From positions 3,038,001 through 3,102,000 of the forward strand of contig OZ271919.1 in the NCBI GenBank assembly GCA_965602035.1: DNA of 64,000 nt. Direction: 5' to 3'. Under the pieces are notes generated by a model. The model searched no databases. It was not told where the DNA came from and saw only the letters and a list, made by a program, of their open reading frames with translations. How positions within the stretch are numbered: position 1 is the stretch's first letter; each line of letters starts with the position of its first letter. Below are positions 34,402 to 42,442 of this stretch, piece by piece. The translations under genes and the position numbers were made by a program. This stretch comes from Natronospirillum sp965602035. Its GTDB lineage: Bacteria; Pseudomonadota; Gammaproteobacteria; Pseudomonadales; Natronospirillaceae.

Positions 34402-34734
34402 ATGAGACTTCTGCCAGCCGAAAGAAACAGCGTGTCCCGCGTCGCTGCGGCGTTGTTGGTGGCTGTCTTTTTTATCTGGACTGCGGGCGTTCATGCATCA
34501 CCGCTGTATGACGGCGCCTCGGTATCCGCCGTTGTTGCCGACGATTACGGGCTGGTTGATTCCGCGTCGGACAGCTCATCGTCCGGCGACGACGCCGCAC
34601 CCCGCAAGTCATTCAGTGCCCGCTGCCAGACCGGGCTGACGCCCTGTGCTCTGGTGCAACTGGCATTCGCCGGGCCGACGTTCCGATTGCTCAGCTACCC
34701 GGGCCTCGCTCAGGCGCCTCCTTCCTCACGGTAG
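34402..34734 (+). CDS. Small secreted hypothetical protein
   Basis: 110 residues with a probable Sec signal peptide: basic start MRLLPAERNSVSRV, hydrophobic core AALLVAVFFIWTAG and cleavage after VHA. The mature part is Ser/Asp-rich, then holds a Cys pair (ARCQTGLTPCALVQ). The ATG at 34402 is preferred over the frame opening at 34333. No family recognised. It precedes a CBS-domain gene by 81 bp. Confidence 0.5.
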   Translation: MRLLPAERNSVSRVAAALLVAVFFIWTAGVHASPLYDGASVSAVVADDYGLVDSASDSSSSGDDAAPRKSFSARCQTGLTPCALVQLAFAGPTFRLLSYPGLAQAPPSSR

Positions 34735-34815
34735 AAAACCGCATGACCCCGGCATTCCGCGCCATCGTGCGGGGAATGGCCGACATCAAACGTTTTTCTG
34801 TGAGGAGGGATTGTT

Positions 34816-35418
34816 ATGCACAATCCATTAGTCGTATCGCCCCGCAAACCGTCCGGAGGTGTTTTCCGGATCGTCTCCGAGGCACCGAGAAGCCGTATCA
34901 ACGTGAACGATCCTGCATCGGAACTGTTGCGGGATTTCACACGGAACAGCCCGCTGACTCTGCATGCCGCGTTGGGTGTGCAGGAAGCGACCGATGTGCT
35001 GTATTCGTCCGGTGTGGCATTTGCGGCGGTTACCAACCGCAATGAGGAACTGGTCGGCATCGTGTCGCTGAAGGATCTCGTCGGCCCACAGCCGATGAGC
35101 ATCGCCAGCCAGCGCGGCGGCGCCATTGTGGATATCGAAGTGCGCGATGTCATGCACCGGCTGTCGAGCCTGCCGTTTATCACGCAGAGCCAACTGCGCG
35201 GTCTGAAGGTGCGGGAACTGATCGACCTGTTCAATGACATCCACGGCGATTATCTGCTGGTTACCGAAGAAAACAGCCCGGAAAACGGCGAGCGAGTCGT
35301 ACGCGGCCTGTTCTCCGCCGATGAAATCAGCCATCGGCTCGGCGTTCGACTGAACCAGTACAGCGTGCCGGAGTCGTTTGCGGACATCGTCCACGCCGTA
35401 CGTGGTCAGGCCGGTTAG
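34816..35418 (+). CDS. CBS-domain protein
   Basis: 200 residues with a tandem CBS pair: the first around FAAVTNRNEELVGIVSLKDLVG, the second around DYLLVTEENSPENGERVVRGLFSADEISHRLG. CBS pairs usually bind adenine nucleotides and act as energy or ligand sensors; no catalytic domain is attached. Preceded by GAGGAGGGA. Two hairpins (GGCAC/GTGCC near 35432 and an 8-bp GC stem at 35461-35482) follow the stop and could mark the transcript end. Confidence 0.75.
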   Translation: MHNPLVVSPRKPSGGVFRIVSEAPRSRINVNDPASELLRDFTRNSPLTLHAALGVQEATDVLYSSGVAFAAVTNRNEELVGIVSLKDLVGPQPMSIASQRGGAIVDIEVRDVMHRLSSLPFITQSQLRGLKVRELIDLFNDIHGDYLLVTEENSPENGERVVRGLFSADEISHRLGVRLNQYSVPESFADIVHAVRGQAG

Positions 35419-35460
35419 CGGCAGCCACAGCAGGCACGCGCACAGTATTGTGCCTAAGGC

Positions 35461-35482
35461 GGCGCCCGGGCCTTCGGGCGCC
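35461..35482. terminator. GC-rich hairpin downstream of the CBS gene
   Basis: GGCGCCCG (35461-35468) pairs with CGGGCGCC (35475-35482) around a 6-nt loop. The stem is strong but has no T-run, so it may act as a transcript-end stabiliser or rho-assisted terminator. Confidence 0.45.
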
Positions 35483-35515
35483 CATTCCTGCAACTCAGCC
35501 TTGCTCCAAACCACC

Positions 35516-35562
35516 CGAGACGCCAGCGGTAAAAATCTGGATAATGGCGGGCTTTCTGTGCC
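35516..35562 (+). repeat. 47-bp direct repeat, left copy
   Basis: 45 of 47 bases are identical to 38314-38360. Begins CGAGACGCCAGCGG and ends CTTTCTGTGCC, with a GGATAAT core. Together with the right copy it brackets recQ and ccdAB (2.8 kb). Confidence 0.85.
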
Positions 35563-35691
35563 AGCGCATAGCAAGCGTTTGGGTAATCTGTGGGCGTTAA
35601 CTGCGCTCTGGGGCAGTTTCATCCGGGTGTCGGGGGTAGTTAGAATGGCCTCGGTAAAACACCAGGGATTCTGCCGCAGGAAGCCGACACC

Positions 35692-37632
35692 ATGGACAGC
35701 ACGCCGCACATTCCAGCAGAGCAGGTTCACACCCACCTGCAGGACACTTTCAACCTCGACACGTTTCGCCCGGGCCAGCAGGACGTCATCGACACGCTGC
35801 TGGCGGGGCGTTCGGCGCTGGCGATATTTCCCACCGGCGGTGGGAAAAGTCTGTGCTACCAGTTACCGGCGCTGATGCTGGACGGCCTGACCCTGGTGGT
35901 ATCACCCCTGATTGCGCTGATGAAGGACCAGGTAGATGCCCTCAATGCGCTGGGAATCCAAGCCGCCCGACTGGATTCCAGCCTTACCGGGGAGGAGGTG
36001 CAGACGATTTACCGGGCCATGGATCAGGGCGAGCTCAAGCTGCTGTACGTGGCCCCAGAGCGGTTGGCCAACGACCGTTTCCTCGCGCGCCTGTCGCAGC
36101 TGGACATCAACCTGATGGCGGTGGACGAAGCCCATTGCGTGTCCGAGTGGGGGCACAATTTTCGCCCCGACTATTTGAAGCTGGCGGGACTGGCGAGCAG
36201 CTTGAACGCGGGGAGAGTGCTGGCGTTGACTGCCACGGCCACGCCCAAAGTATCAGAGCAGATCTGTACCCATTTCGGGATTGCTCCGAGCGATCACATT
36301 CAGACCGGTTTCTACCGCGCCAACTTGCAGATCGGCGTTTCGCCCTGCACCAGGAAACAGCGCGATCAGCGACTGTTGGAGTTGCTCGACAGCCGTCCAC
36401 CCGAGCCCTCGATAATCTACGTCACGCTGCAGAAAACCGCACTTTCTGTGGCCGACCTGCTCACCCGTCAGGGCTACCGGGCCCGGCCCTACCATGCCGG
36501 GCTGAAGAGCGACGAACGCAACGCCACGCAGGAAGCTTTCATGAGCGGCGAAACCCCGATCGTTGTGGCCACCATTGCCTTTGGCATGGGTATCGACAAG
36601 TCCGACATTCGCGCCATTTATCACTATAACCTGCCCAAGTCGCTGGAAAACTACATGCAGGAAATCGGGCGGGCCGGCCGCGACGGTGACGACGCCCAAT
36701 GCCAGTTACTGGCCTGCCGCGACGACCTGACCGTGCTGGAGAACTTCACCTACGGTGACACGCCGGATCCGCAGGCGCTTGGCGAGCTGGTGCGCTGGCT
36801 GTGTACGCAACCGCCGCATTTCGATCTGTCGACTCATGAGCTGTCACAACAGTTCGACATTCGGCCCCTGGTGCTAAACACCCTTCTGACCTATCTGGAA
36901 CTGGAAGGCATCCTCGCGGCCACGGCGCCTTTCTACACTGAATACAGGCTCAACTTCACCGCGCCAGAACAGGAAGTGCTGGCGCATTTCGATCCCGTCC
37001 GGGCGGCGTTTCTGCAGCGGCTGTTCGCTACGGGCAGGGCAGGGCGCACGTGGCTGACGCTCAAGCCGCGTGAAGCAGCCGAGCAGTTGAGTGAACCGCA
37101 ACAGAGAATCATCAAGGCGCTGAACTACCTGGAGCAACGGGGCCTGCTCAACCTTAAAGTCGCTGGGCTACGCCAGGGCTACCGATTGATACAGGCGCCC
37201 GAGGACCAGGAAGCACTCATCGCCCGCATGGCCGAGCTGTTCCGGCAGCGGGAAGAGCGCGACATCGAACGGCTGCAGACGGTCTGCGACTGGGCACAAA
37301 GCGAGGGTTGCCTGCAGGAGCCGCTGATGCAGTATTTCGGTGAAACTCTGGCAGAACCCTGTGGCCTCTGCAGTGGCTGCCAGGGCAACGCGCACGACCT
37401 TCCGCCACGCCGCAGCCAGCCGGTTGATCTCGATACCGTGCGGGCAGTGATGGCTGAACAGCACGACGCACTCCGTCAGCCCCGCCAACTGGCCCGTTTT
37501 CTGTGCGCGATCACCAGCCCCAAAGCCAGCCGGGCGAAACTCGGAAAGCACCGGCTTTTTGGCGCGTTGGCGGAAACGCCCTTTTCCGATGTGCTGGCGG
37601 CGTGCGAGCAGCTTCAGGCTGCTCCAGTCTGA
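35692..37632 (+). CDS. recQ: RecQ-family ATP-dependent DNA helicase
   Basis: 646 residues. RecQ core: motif 0 FRPGQQDVIDTLL, Walker A FPTGGGKSLCYQLPA, DEAH in AVDEAHCVSEWGHNFRPDY, motif III ALTATATP, and motif VI QEIGRAGRDGDDAQC. The C-terminal region contains a Zn-finger-like CGLCSGC and winged-helix segments, and lacks an evident HRDC domain. It therefore resembles the RecQ-like paralogues rather than E. coli RecQ itself. It is bracketed, with ccdAB, by a 47-bp direct repeat, suggesting acquisition as a unit. Confidence 0.88.
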   Translation: MDSTPHIPAEQVHTHLQDTFNLDTFRPGQQDVIDTLLAGRSALAIFPTGGGKSLCYQLPALMLDGLTLVVSPLIALMKDQVDALNALGIQAARLDSSLTGEEVQTIYRAMDQGELKLLYVAPERLANDRFLARLSQLDINLMAVDEAHCVSEWGHNFRPDYLKLAGLASSLNAGRVLALTATATPKVSEQICTHFGIAPSDHIQTGFYRANLQIGVSPCTRKQRDQRLLELLDSRPPEPSIIYVTLQKTALSVADLLTRQGYRARPYHAGLKSDERNATQEAFMSGETPIVVATIAFGMGIDKSDIRAIYHYNLPKSLENYMQEIGRAGRDGDDAQCQLLACRDDLTVLENFTYGDTPDPQALGELVRWLCTQPPHFDLSTHELSQQFDIRPLVLNTLLTYLELEGILAATAPFYTEYRLNFTAPEQEVLAHFDPVRAAFLQRLFATGRAGRTWLTLKPREAAEQLSEPQQRIIKALNYLEQRGLLNLKVAGLRQGYRLIQAPEDQEALIARMAELFRQREERDIERLQTVCDWAQSEGCLQEPLMQYFGETLAEPCGLCSGCQGNAHDLPPRRSQPVDLDTVRAVMAEQHDALRQPRQLARFLCAITSPKASRAKLGKHRLFGALAETPFSDVLAACEQLQAAPV

Positions 37633-37666
37633 TCGAAGGATGGTGATATCTGCTCGAAACCAATGC

Positions 37667-37695
37667 TTGCGTGCGCATTGTAGTGCGCATAAGAT
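37667..37695 (+). promoter_or_regulatory. ccdAB promoter with overlapping direct-repeat operator
   Basis: TTGCGT (37667-37672) and TAAGAT (37690-37695) are 17 bp apart. Direct repeats GTGCGCAT at 37671-37678 and 37683-37690 overlap the spacer with a 12-bp period, a likely binding site for the CcdA/CcdB autorepressor. Confidence 0.65.
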
Positions 37696-37730
37696 CGAGA
37701 TATGGCGTCAAACGTTCCCTGGAGGCATCC

Positions 37731-37976
37731 ATGACAGAACTCTATGATCGTTCTGCCCCTAGAAAAGCGGCGAACCTCTCAATCAACAGCGATCTCCTGC
37801 GAAAAACCCGGGAACTGAACATTAACCTGTCGGCTACTCTGGAGCGAGCACTGCGCGAAGAGCTTTCCAGGCGCGAGGCAGCACAGTGGGTTGAAGAAAA
37901 CCGGTCCGCGATCCACAGCTACAATGAGTCCATCGAACAGAATGGATGCTTCAGTGACGAATACCGGGCGTTCTGA
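37731..37976 (+). CDS. ccdA: CcdA-type antitoxin
   Basis: 81 residues: an N-terminal ribbon-helix-helix DNA-binding part (PRKAANLSINSDLLRKTRELNI) and a C-terminal toxin-binding tail (REAAQWVEENRSAIHSYNES, then a Phe terminus). The ATG at 37731 has GGAGGC upstream; the frame opening at 37671 is inside the promoter. The stop overlaps the ccdB start by one base (TGATG). Confidence 0.93.
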   Translation: MTELYDRSAPRKAANLSINSDLLRKTRELNINLSATLERALREELSRREAAQWVEENRSAIHSYNESIEQNGCFSDEYRAF

Positions 37977-38293
37977 TGGCGCAGTTCGATGTGTACCCGA
38001 ACCCGAGCAAAGTCAGCAAAGACACTTACCCTTACCTGGTCGATGTTCAGAGCAGCCTGCTGAGTGATCTGGCAACTCGCATTGTCATTCCTTTGGGTCG
38101 TCGGTCCGCGTTCGGCGGAGAAGCTATGCGAGGGCTCACGCCGGAAATCAGCTTTGCCGATCAGGCACTGCTTCTCTTAACGCCGCAAATTTCCTCGGTG
38201 CCGGTGAAACATCTCAGAAAACCTATCGGCTCCCTCGCACATTTCAGAGATCAGATTATTGCCACGCTGGACCTCGCAATCACTGGTATTTAG
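37976..38293 (+). CDS. ccdB: CcdB-type gyrase-targeting toxin
   Basis: 105 residues, close to F-plasmid CcdB length. Matches family landmarks: MAQFDVYPNP at the start, YLVDVQSSLLSDLATRIVIPL, ISSVPVKHL and the C-terminal LDLAITGI (CcdB ends with a WGI-like gyrase-binding tail; here the Trp is Thr). Poisoning of GyrA is known for the family; activity here is not shown. Co-transcribed with ccdA. Confidence 0.92.
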   Translation: MAQFDVYPNPSKVSKDTYPYLVDVQSSLLSDLATRIVIPLGRRSAFGGEAMRGLTPEISFADQALLLLTPQISSVPVKHLRKPIGSLAHFRDQIIATLDLAITGI

Positions 38294-38313
38294 CGACGCT
38301 GGCGAGTAGGACA

Positions 38314-38360
38314 CGAGACGCCAGCGGTAAAAATCTGGATAATGACGGGCTTTCTGTTCC
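38314..38360 (+). repeat. 47-bp direct repeat, right copy
   Basis: Second copy of 35516-35562, with two substitutions. It lies 20 bp after ccdB and 41 bp before the ycaO start, so one copy sits in the leader of ycaO and the other in the leader of recQ. Confidence 0.85.
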
Positions 38361-38401
38361 GGCTTTATCCGAGCCTCCCACACGCGGTGCCCCGTCTCGT
38401 T

Positions 38402-40636
38402 ATGGAAATCAAGGTCAACTATCTCGACAACCTTCGTCTGGAAGCAAAATTCGACGACTTCACGGTGATATCCGACCAGCCCATTCGCTACAAGGGCGAC
38501 GGCTCAGCGCCCGGCCCCTTCGATTATTTTCTGGCGTCGTCCGCCATGTGCGCCGCTTATTTTGTGAAGGTCTACTGCAAGGCGCGGGACATACCGACGG
38601 AAAACATCCGGCTGTCGCAGAACAACATTGTTGACCCGGAAAACCGCTACAACCAGATCTTCAAGATCCAGGTAGAACTGCCGGACGACATTTCCGACAA
38701 ACACCGCCAGGGCATTCTGCGCTCCATCGACCGGTGCACGGTCAAAAAGGTTGTTCAGACCGGCCCCGAATTCCAGATCGAGACCGTCGACAATATCGAC
38801 GAGGACGCCCAGGCACTGTTGATGGGTGTGACGACAGATGGCGAAAGCACCGCGGGCACCTGGATAGAAGGAAAGGACCTGCCACTGGAACAGACCATTG
38901 CCAACATGAGCGGCATTCTGGCGGACCTCGGAATGAAGATCGAGATCGCATCCTGGCGCAATATCGTGCCGAACGTCTGGTCACTGCATATCCGCGATGC
39001 CGCTTCCCCCATGTGCTTCACCAACGGCAAGGGCGCCACCCGGGAAAGCGCGCTGTGCTCGGCGCTGGGCGAATTCATTGAGCGCCTGAGTTGTAATTTC
39101 TTCTACAACGACTATTTCTTCGGCGAAGCCATCGCCAACAGCGACTTCGTGCACTACCCGAATGAACGCTGGTTTCAGCCCGGGCCGAACGACGAACTGC
39201 CCGAGGGAATTCTGGACGATCACTGCCGGGCCATCTACGACCCGGACGCCGAACTGCGCGGCTCCCACCTGGTCGACACGAACTCCGGCAAGGCCGACCG
39301 TGGCATTGTGTCACTGCCGTTTGTGCGCCGCTCGGATGGCGCAACCATCTGGTTCCCGTCCAACCTGCTGGAAAACCTGTACCTGAGCAATGGCATGAGC
39401 GCTGGCAATACGCTGGCCGAGGCGCAGGTGCAGTGCGTGTCCGAAATTTTCGAACGGGCCGTGAAGTGGGAAATCATCCGCGACGAAATCGTTCTGCCGG
39501 ATGTGCCGCAGGCAGTTCTGGATCAGTACCCGGCCATTGTGGAAGGCATCAACGCGCTGGAAGCCCAGGGTTTCCCGGTGCTGGTGAAAGACGCCTCGCT
39601 GGGCGGCCGCTACCCGGTGATGTGTGTCACCCTTATGAACCCGCGCACCGGCGGCGTGTTCGCGTCTTTCGGCGCCCACCCCAGCTTTGAGGTGGCGCTG
39701 GAGCGCAGTCTGACGGAACTGCTGCAGGGCCGCAGCTTCGAAGGGCTGAACGATCTGCAACCGCCGACCTTCAATTCACAGGCTGTGGCCGAACCCAATA
39801 ATTTCGTTGAGCACTTCATCGACTCATCCGGCCTGGTGTCCTGGCGCTTTTTCAGTAGCCACTCGGACATCGACTTCGTTGAGTGGGACTTTTCCGGCAC
39901 GAACGAAGAAGAGGCCGAAGCGCTGTTCGGCATACTCGAGCGCATGGGCCACGAAGTCTATGTGGCCGTGCATGAAGACCTGGGCGCCCCCGTCTGCCGG
40001 ATACTGGTGCCCGGCTATTCCGAGATCTACCCGGTGGACGACCTGGTGTGGGACAACACCAATGTGGCGCTGCAGTTCCGCGACGACATACTCAACCTGC
40101 ACCGCCTCACCGACCGCGCGCTGGCGGACCTGCTTGAACGCCTGGAGAATAGCCAGATTGACGACCACATGGACATCAACACCCTGATCGGTATCGTCTT
40201 TGACGAAAACACCGAGTGGGGCCAGTTGACGCTGCTGGAACTGAAACTGCTGATCAACCTGGCCCTCGGCCAGCATGAAGACGCCCTGGACCGGGTAGAG
40301 ATGTTCCTGCAATACAACGACAACACCGTGGAACGTGGGCTGTTCTATCAAGCCGTGCAGGCGGTACTGGAAATTACTCTGGACGACGAGCTGGCGGTCG
40401 ACGACTTCCGGTATAACCTGTCGCGGATGTTCGGTGAACAGACCATGGAGGCGGTGATCGGGTCAGTGCAGGGCACCGTGCGTTTCCATGGCCTGACCCC
40501 GACCGATAGTCAGCTCACCGGCCTGGAGAAACACCAGCGCCTCATCGACAGCTACAGGAAATTGCACGCTCACCGGGCAAAGTTCTTTTGGAGCGAAGGA
40601 ACGCCGCGAATCGCAACTTCCGGCAGCTCCTCGTAG
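38402..40636 (+). CDS. ycaO: OsmC-YcaO fusion protein
   Basis: 744 residues. Residues about 1-140 are an OsmC/Ohr-like domain (GPFDYFLASSAMCAAYFVKV), followed by a YcaO domain with the ATP-binding pattern in CFTNGKGATRESALCSALGE, FIERLSCN, and CVSEIFERAVKWEIIR, then a helical C-terminal domain. YcaO enzymes activate amides with ATP; E. coli YcaO is linked to beta-methylthiolation of ribosomal protein S12. No azole-peptide precursor or dehydrogenase gene is adjacent, and the C-terminus lacks the Pro-rich PxPxP tail, so this is a non-TOMM YcaO. The start at 38402 is preferred over 38342, which lies in the direct repeat. Confidence 0.88.
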   Translation: MEIKVNYLDNLRLEAKFDDFTVISDQPIRYKGDGSAPGPFDYFLASSAMCAAYFVKVYCKARDIPTENIRLSQNNIVDPENRYNQIFKIQVELPDDISDKHRQGILRSIDRCTVKKVVQTGPEFQIETVDNIDEDAQALLMGVTTDGESTAGTWIEGKDLPLEQTIANMSGILADLGMKIEIASWRNIVPNVWSLHIRDAASPMCFTNGKGATRESALCSALGEFIERLSCNFFYNDYFFGEAIANSDFVHYPNERWFQPGPNDELPEGILDDHCRAIYDPDAELRGSHLVDTNSGKADRGIVSLPFVRRSDGATIWFPSNLLENLYLSNGMSAGNTLAEAQVQCVSEIFERAVKWEIIRDEIVLPDVPQAVLDQYPAIVEGINALEAQGFPVLVKDASLGGRYPVMCVTLMNPRTGGVFASFGAHPSFEVALERSLTELLQGRSFEGLNDLQPPTFNSQAVAEPNNFVEHFIDSSGLVSWRFFSSHSDIDFVEWDFSGTNEEEAEALFGILERMGHEVYVAVHEDLGAPVCRILVPGYSEIYPVDDLVWDNTNVALQFRDDILNLHRLTDRALADLLERLENSQIDDHMDINTLIGIVFDENTEWGQLTLLELKLLINLALGQHEDALDRVEMFLQYNDNTVERGLFYQAVQAVLEITLDDELAVDDFRYNLSRMFGEQTMEAVIGSVQGTVRFHGLTPTDSQLTGLEKHQRLIDSYRKLHAHRAKFFWSEGTPRIATSGSSS

Positions 40637-40724
40637 GCCGCTTCAGCTCCGTACTGCCGTGCATTCACTCATTGATGTCGATAGGGCACACTGTTGCCAG
40701 ACACTGAATCAGAGGAGGTTCCCG

Positions 40725-40997
40725 ATGTTACATATGGTTATAGCTCAACACAGCCCGGAATCCTGCCCCGGACGTGAAGGTAACGAGGGAATTCATCCCT
40801 GTATGCACAGTCTGGAGTCGCTGATTCAGGAGCGCGGTATTGGCGTAGTGGGGCGGTGGGCAGACCCACCCGCCCACATCAACTACATGGTCCTCGACGC
40901 GCCGAATGCCCACGCTGTCCAGGAGCTATTCATGGAAAGCGGACTGTTTGGCCATATGACCGTCGACATACGGCCGGTGCTGAATATGGACGGCTGA
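40725..40997 (+). CDS. Small DUF3303-like protein
   Basis: 90 residues, starting MLHMVIAQHSPESC after a strong AGAGGAGG site (40711-40718). The pattern MVI-(x)n-GVVGRWADPP-(x)n-YMVLDAP-(x)n-ELFMESGLF resembles small ferredoxin-fold dimeric alpha/beta-barrel proteins such as DUF3303. No catalytic residues are evident. Function unknown. Confidence 0.6.
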   Translation: MLHMVIAQHSPESCPGREGNEGIHPCMHSLESLIQERGIGVVGRWADPPAHINYMVLDAPNAHAVQELFMESGLFGHMTVDIRPVLNMDG

Positions 40998-41027
40998 AGC
41001 CAGGCACAGCCACTCTCCAGTGACCGA

Positions 41028-42113
41028 CTACTCCTTCAGCCGGGCGTTCTTCTCGCGCTGAACGCGCCGCGCCATCTTGCCGAAGGCACGGTGACGATCC
41101 CGTTTCTCCCAAGGTGTTTCCTGAGCAATCCGGCTCTCGCGCAACAACTTCAGGTATCGCTCGACGCGAGCCGCTTCAATGCGCCCATCGGCTATGGCTT
41201 TTTCCAACGCGCACCCGGCATCGCCCTGATGGTTGCAGTCGTTGAACCGGCATTGCCCAGCCAGCTCCGCAAGATCCTGGAACACATTGTCGACGCCCTC
41301 AGCCGCGTCGCCGATTCGCAGCTCTCGCATGCCCGGTGTATCCAGCAACCAGGCCCCTGATACTGCCGGTATCAACTGTCGGTGCGTGGTGGTATGGCGG
41401 CCTTTCCGGTCCGACGCTCGCGTCGGCTGGGTTCGGTAGGCGTCCTCACCGGTGCGGCCGGCGAGTTGGTTGGACAGCGTCGTCTTGCCCACGCCGGACG
41501 ACCCCACCAGCCCGAGCGTTGTGCCGGGTTTGAGCATGTCCGTGAGCGGTCCCAGCGAATCGGCGAGCGTCGCGTTCACGCCGATCACCGGCACCGTCGA
41601 TTCAATGGCCTGTGCCGCCGACAGATAGGGTTCGGGATCGGTCACAAGGTCAGTCTTGGTCACCACGATCACCGAGTCGATACCGGCGCTGTGCGCCAGC
41701 GCCAGGTAGCGCTCCAGCCGCGACCGGTTAAAGTCCCGGTCACACCCGGTGACGATCAGCAGAAAATCTATATTGGCGGCGATGACCTGCGGTTTCGGTT
41801 CGGAGCCCGCAGCCGTGCGCACCAATTGATTCTGTCGGTCCAGCAGGGTAAGCGGCTGACTCGCCTCGGGCGTGTACCAGCACCAGTCGCCGGTGGTTGG
41901 TTGGTCAATCTGGTCATATTGGCGCCAGGTGCTATGCAGAGATTCGCGCCATTCGCGGTCGGCGGAACGTACGTACAGGTGGTCCTGATACCGCGCTGTG
42001 ACGCGCACCGGGTAACCGGTGTCGAGTTGTTCGAGTGAGAGTTGTTGCTGGAAAACCGGTTTCCAGCCAAGTTGAGCCAATGGGTCGGCAGGTCGGTATT
42101 GTGTCGGTGTCAT
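41028..42113 (-). CDS. rsgA: Ribosome small-subunit GTPase RsgA family
   Basis: 361 residues with the circularly permuted GTPase order: TKTD (G4), then GSSGVGKTTLSNQL (G1), then DTPGMREL (G3). An N-terminal OB fold precedes it and a Zn site CRFNDCNHQGDAGC follows. Known role: late 30S maturation and subunit checking. Length and divergence suggest it may be a second RsgA-like paralogue rather than the copy usually beside orn/psd; that cannot be checked here. Confidence 0.9.
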   Translation of the reverse strand: MTPTQYRPADPLAQLGWKPVFQQQLSLEQLDTGYPVRVTARYQDHLYVRSADREWRESLHSTWRQYDQIDQPTTGDWCWYTPEASQPLTLLDRQNQLVRTAAGSEPKPQVIAANIDFLLIVTGCDRDFNRSRLERYLALAHSAGIDSVIVVTKTDLVTDPEPYLSAAQAIESTVPVIGVNATLADSLGPLTDMLKPGTTLGLVGSSGVGKTTLSNQLAGRTGEDAYRTQPTRASDRKGRHTTTHRQLIPAVSGAWLLDTPGMRELRIGDAAEGVDNVFQDLAELAGQCRFNDCNHQGDAGCALEKAIADGRIEAARVERYLKLLRESRIAQETPWEKRDRHRAFGKMARRVQREKNARLKE

Positions 42114-42442
42114 TGTCCTGATCGCTCATGGTTGCAGCGCGCAGACACGCGCTCGTCAACGGGCAGCAGTACAGACTGCTGATTCCTTGTTCACAAGCAA
42201 TACAATTTGGGCCGGAAACCGGACAACTAACCGGATCGAGCAGGGGAGATCAGACTCCGTGGATCAGACACGCGTCCAGCTGGAGGCACAGATTGCATGC
42301 TTTCCGTTGGCGTTCAGGACAAGCTTCATGTTTTGCACCTCGCTCTGGGGAATAGGCTTTCAATGGTATCACCGTCCGGGGCGGATTCAATCGCAGCGTT
42401 AATGTAGGAGCGGACGAAGGCCGCGATTTACAACCAACTCGG
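42114..42442. other. Intergenic stretch between rsgA and the ABC-F gene
   Basis: 329 bp. It contains the REP-like element at 42404-42430 and short open frames with no recognisable product. A possible short coding start near 42258 has no supporting ribosome site. Nothing else is visible. Confidence 0.4.
42404..42430 (+). repeat. REP-like element
   Basis: GTAGGAGCGGACGAAGGCCG followed by CGATTTA; the stem GCGG/CCGC closes an ACGAAGG loop. It ends 13 bp from the 3' end of the ABC-F gene. Same family as the elements at 44262 and 49367. Confidence 0.75.
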
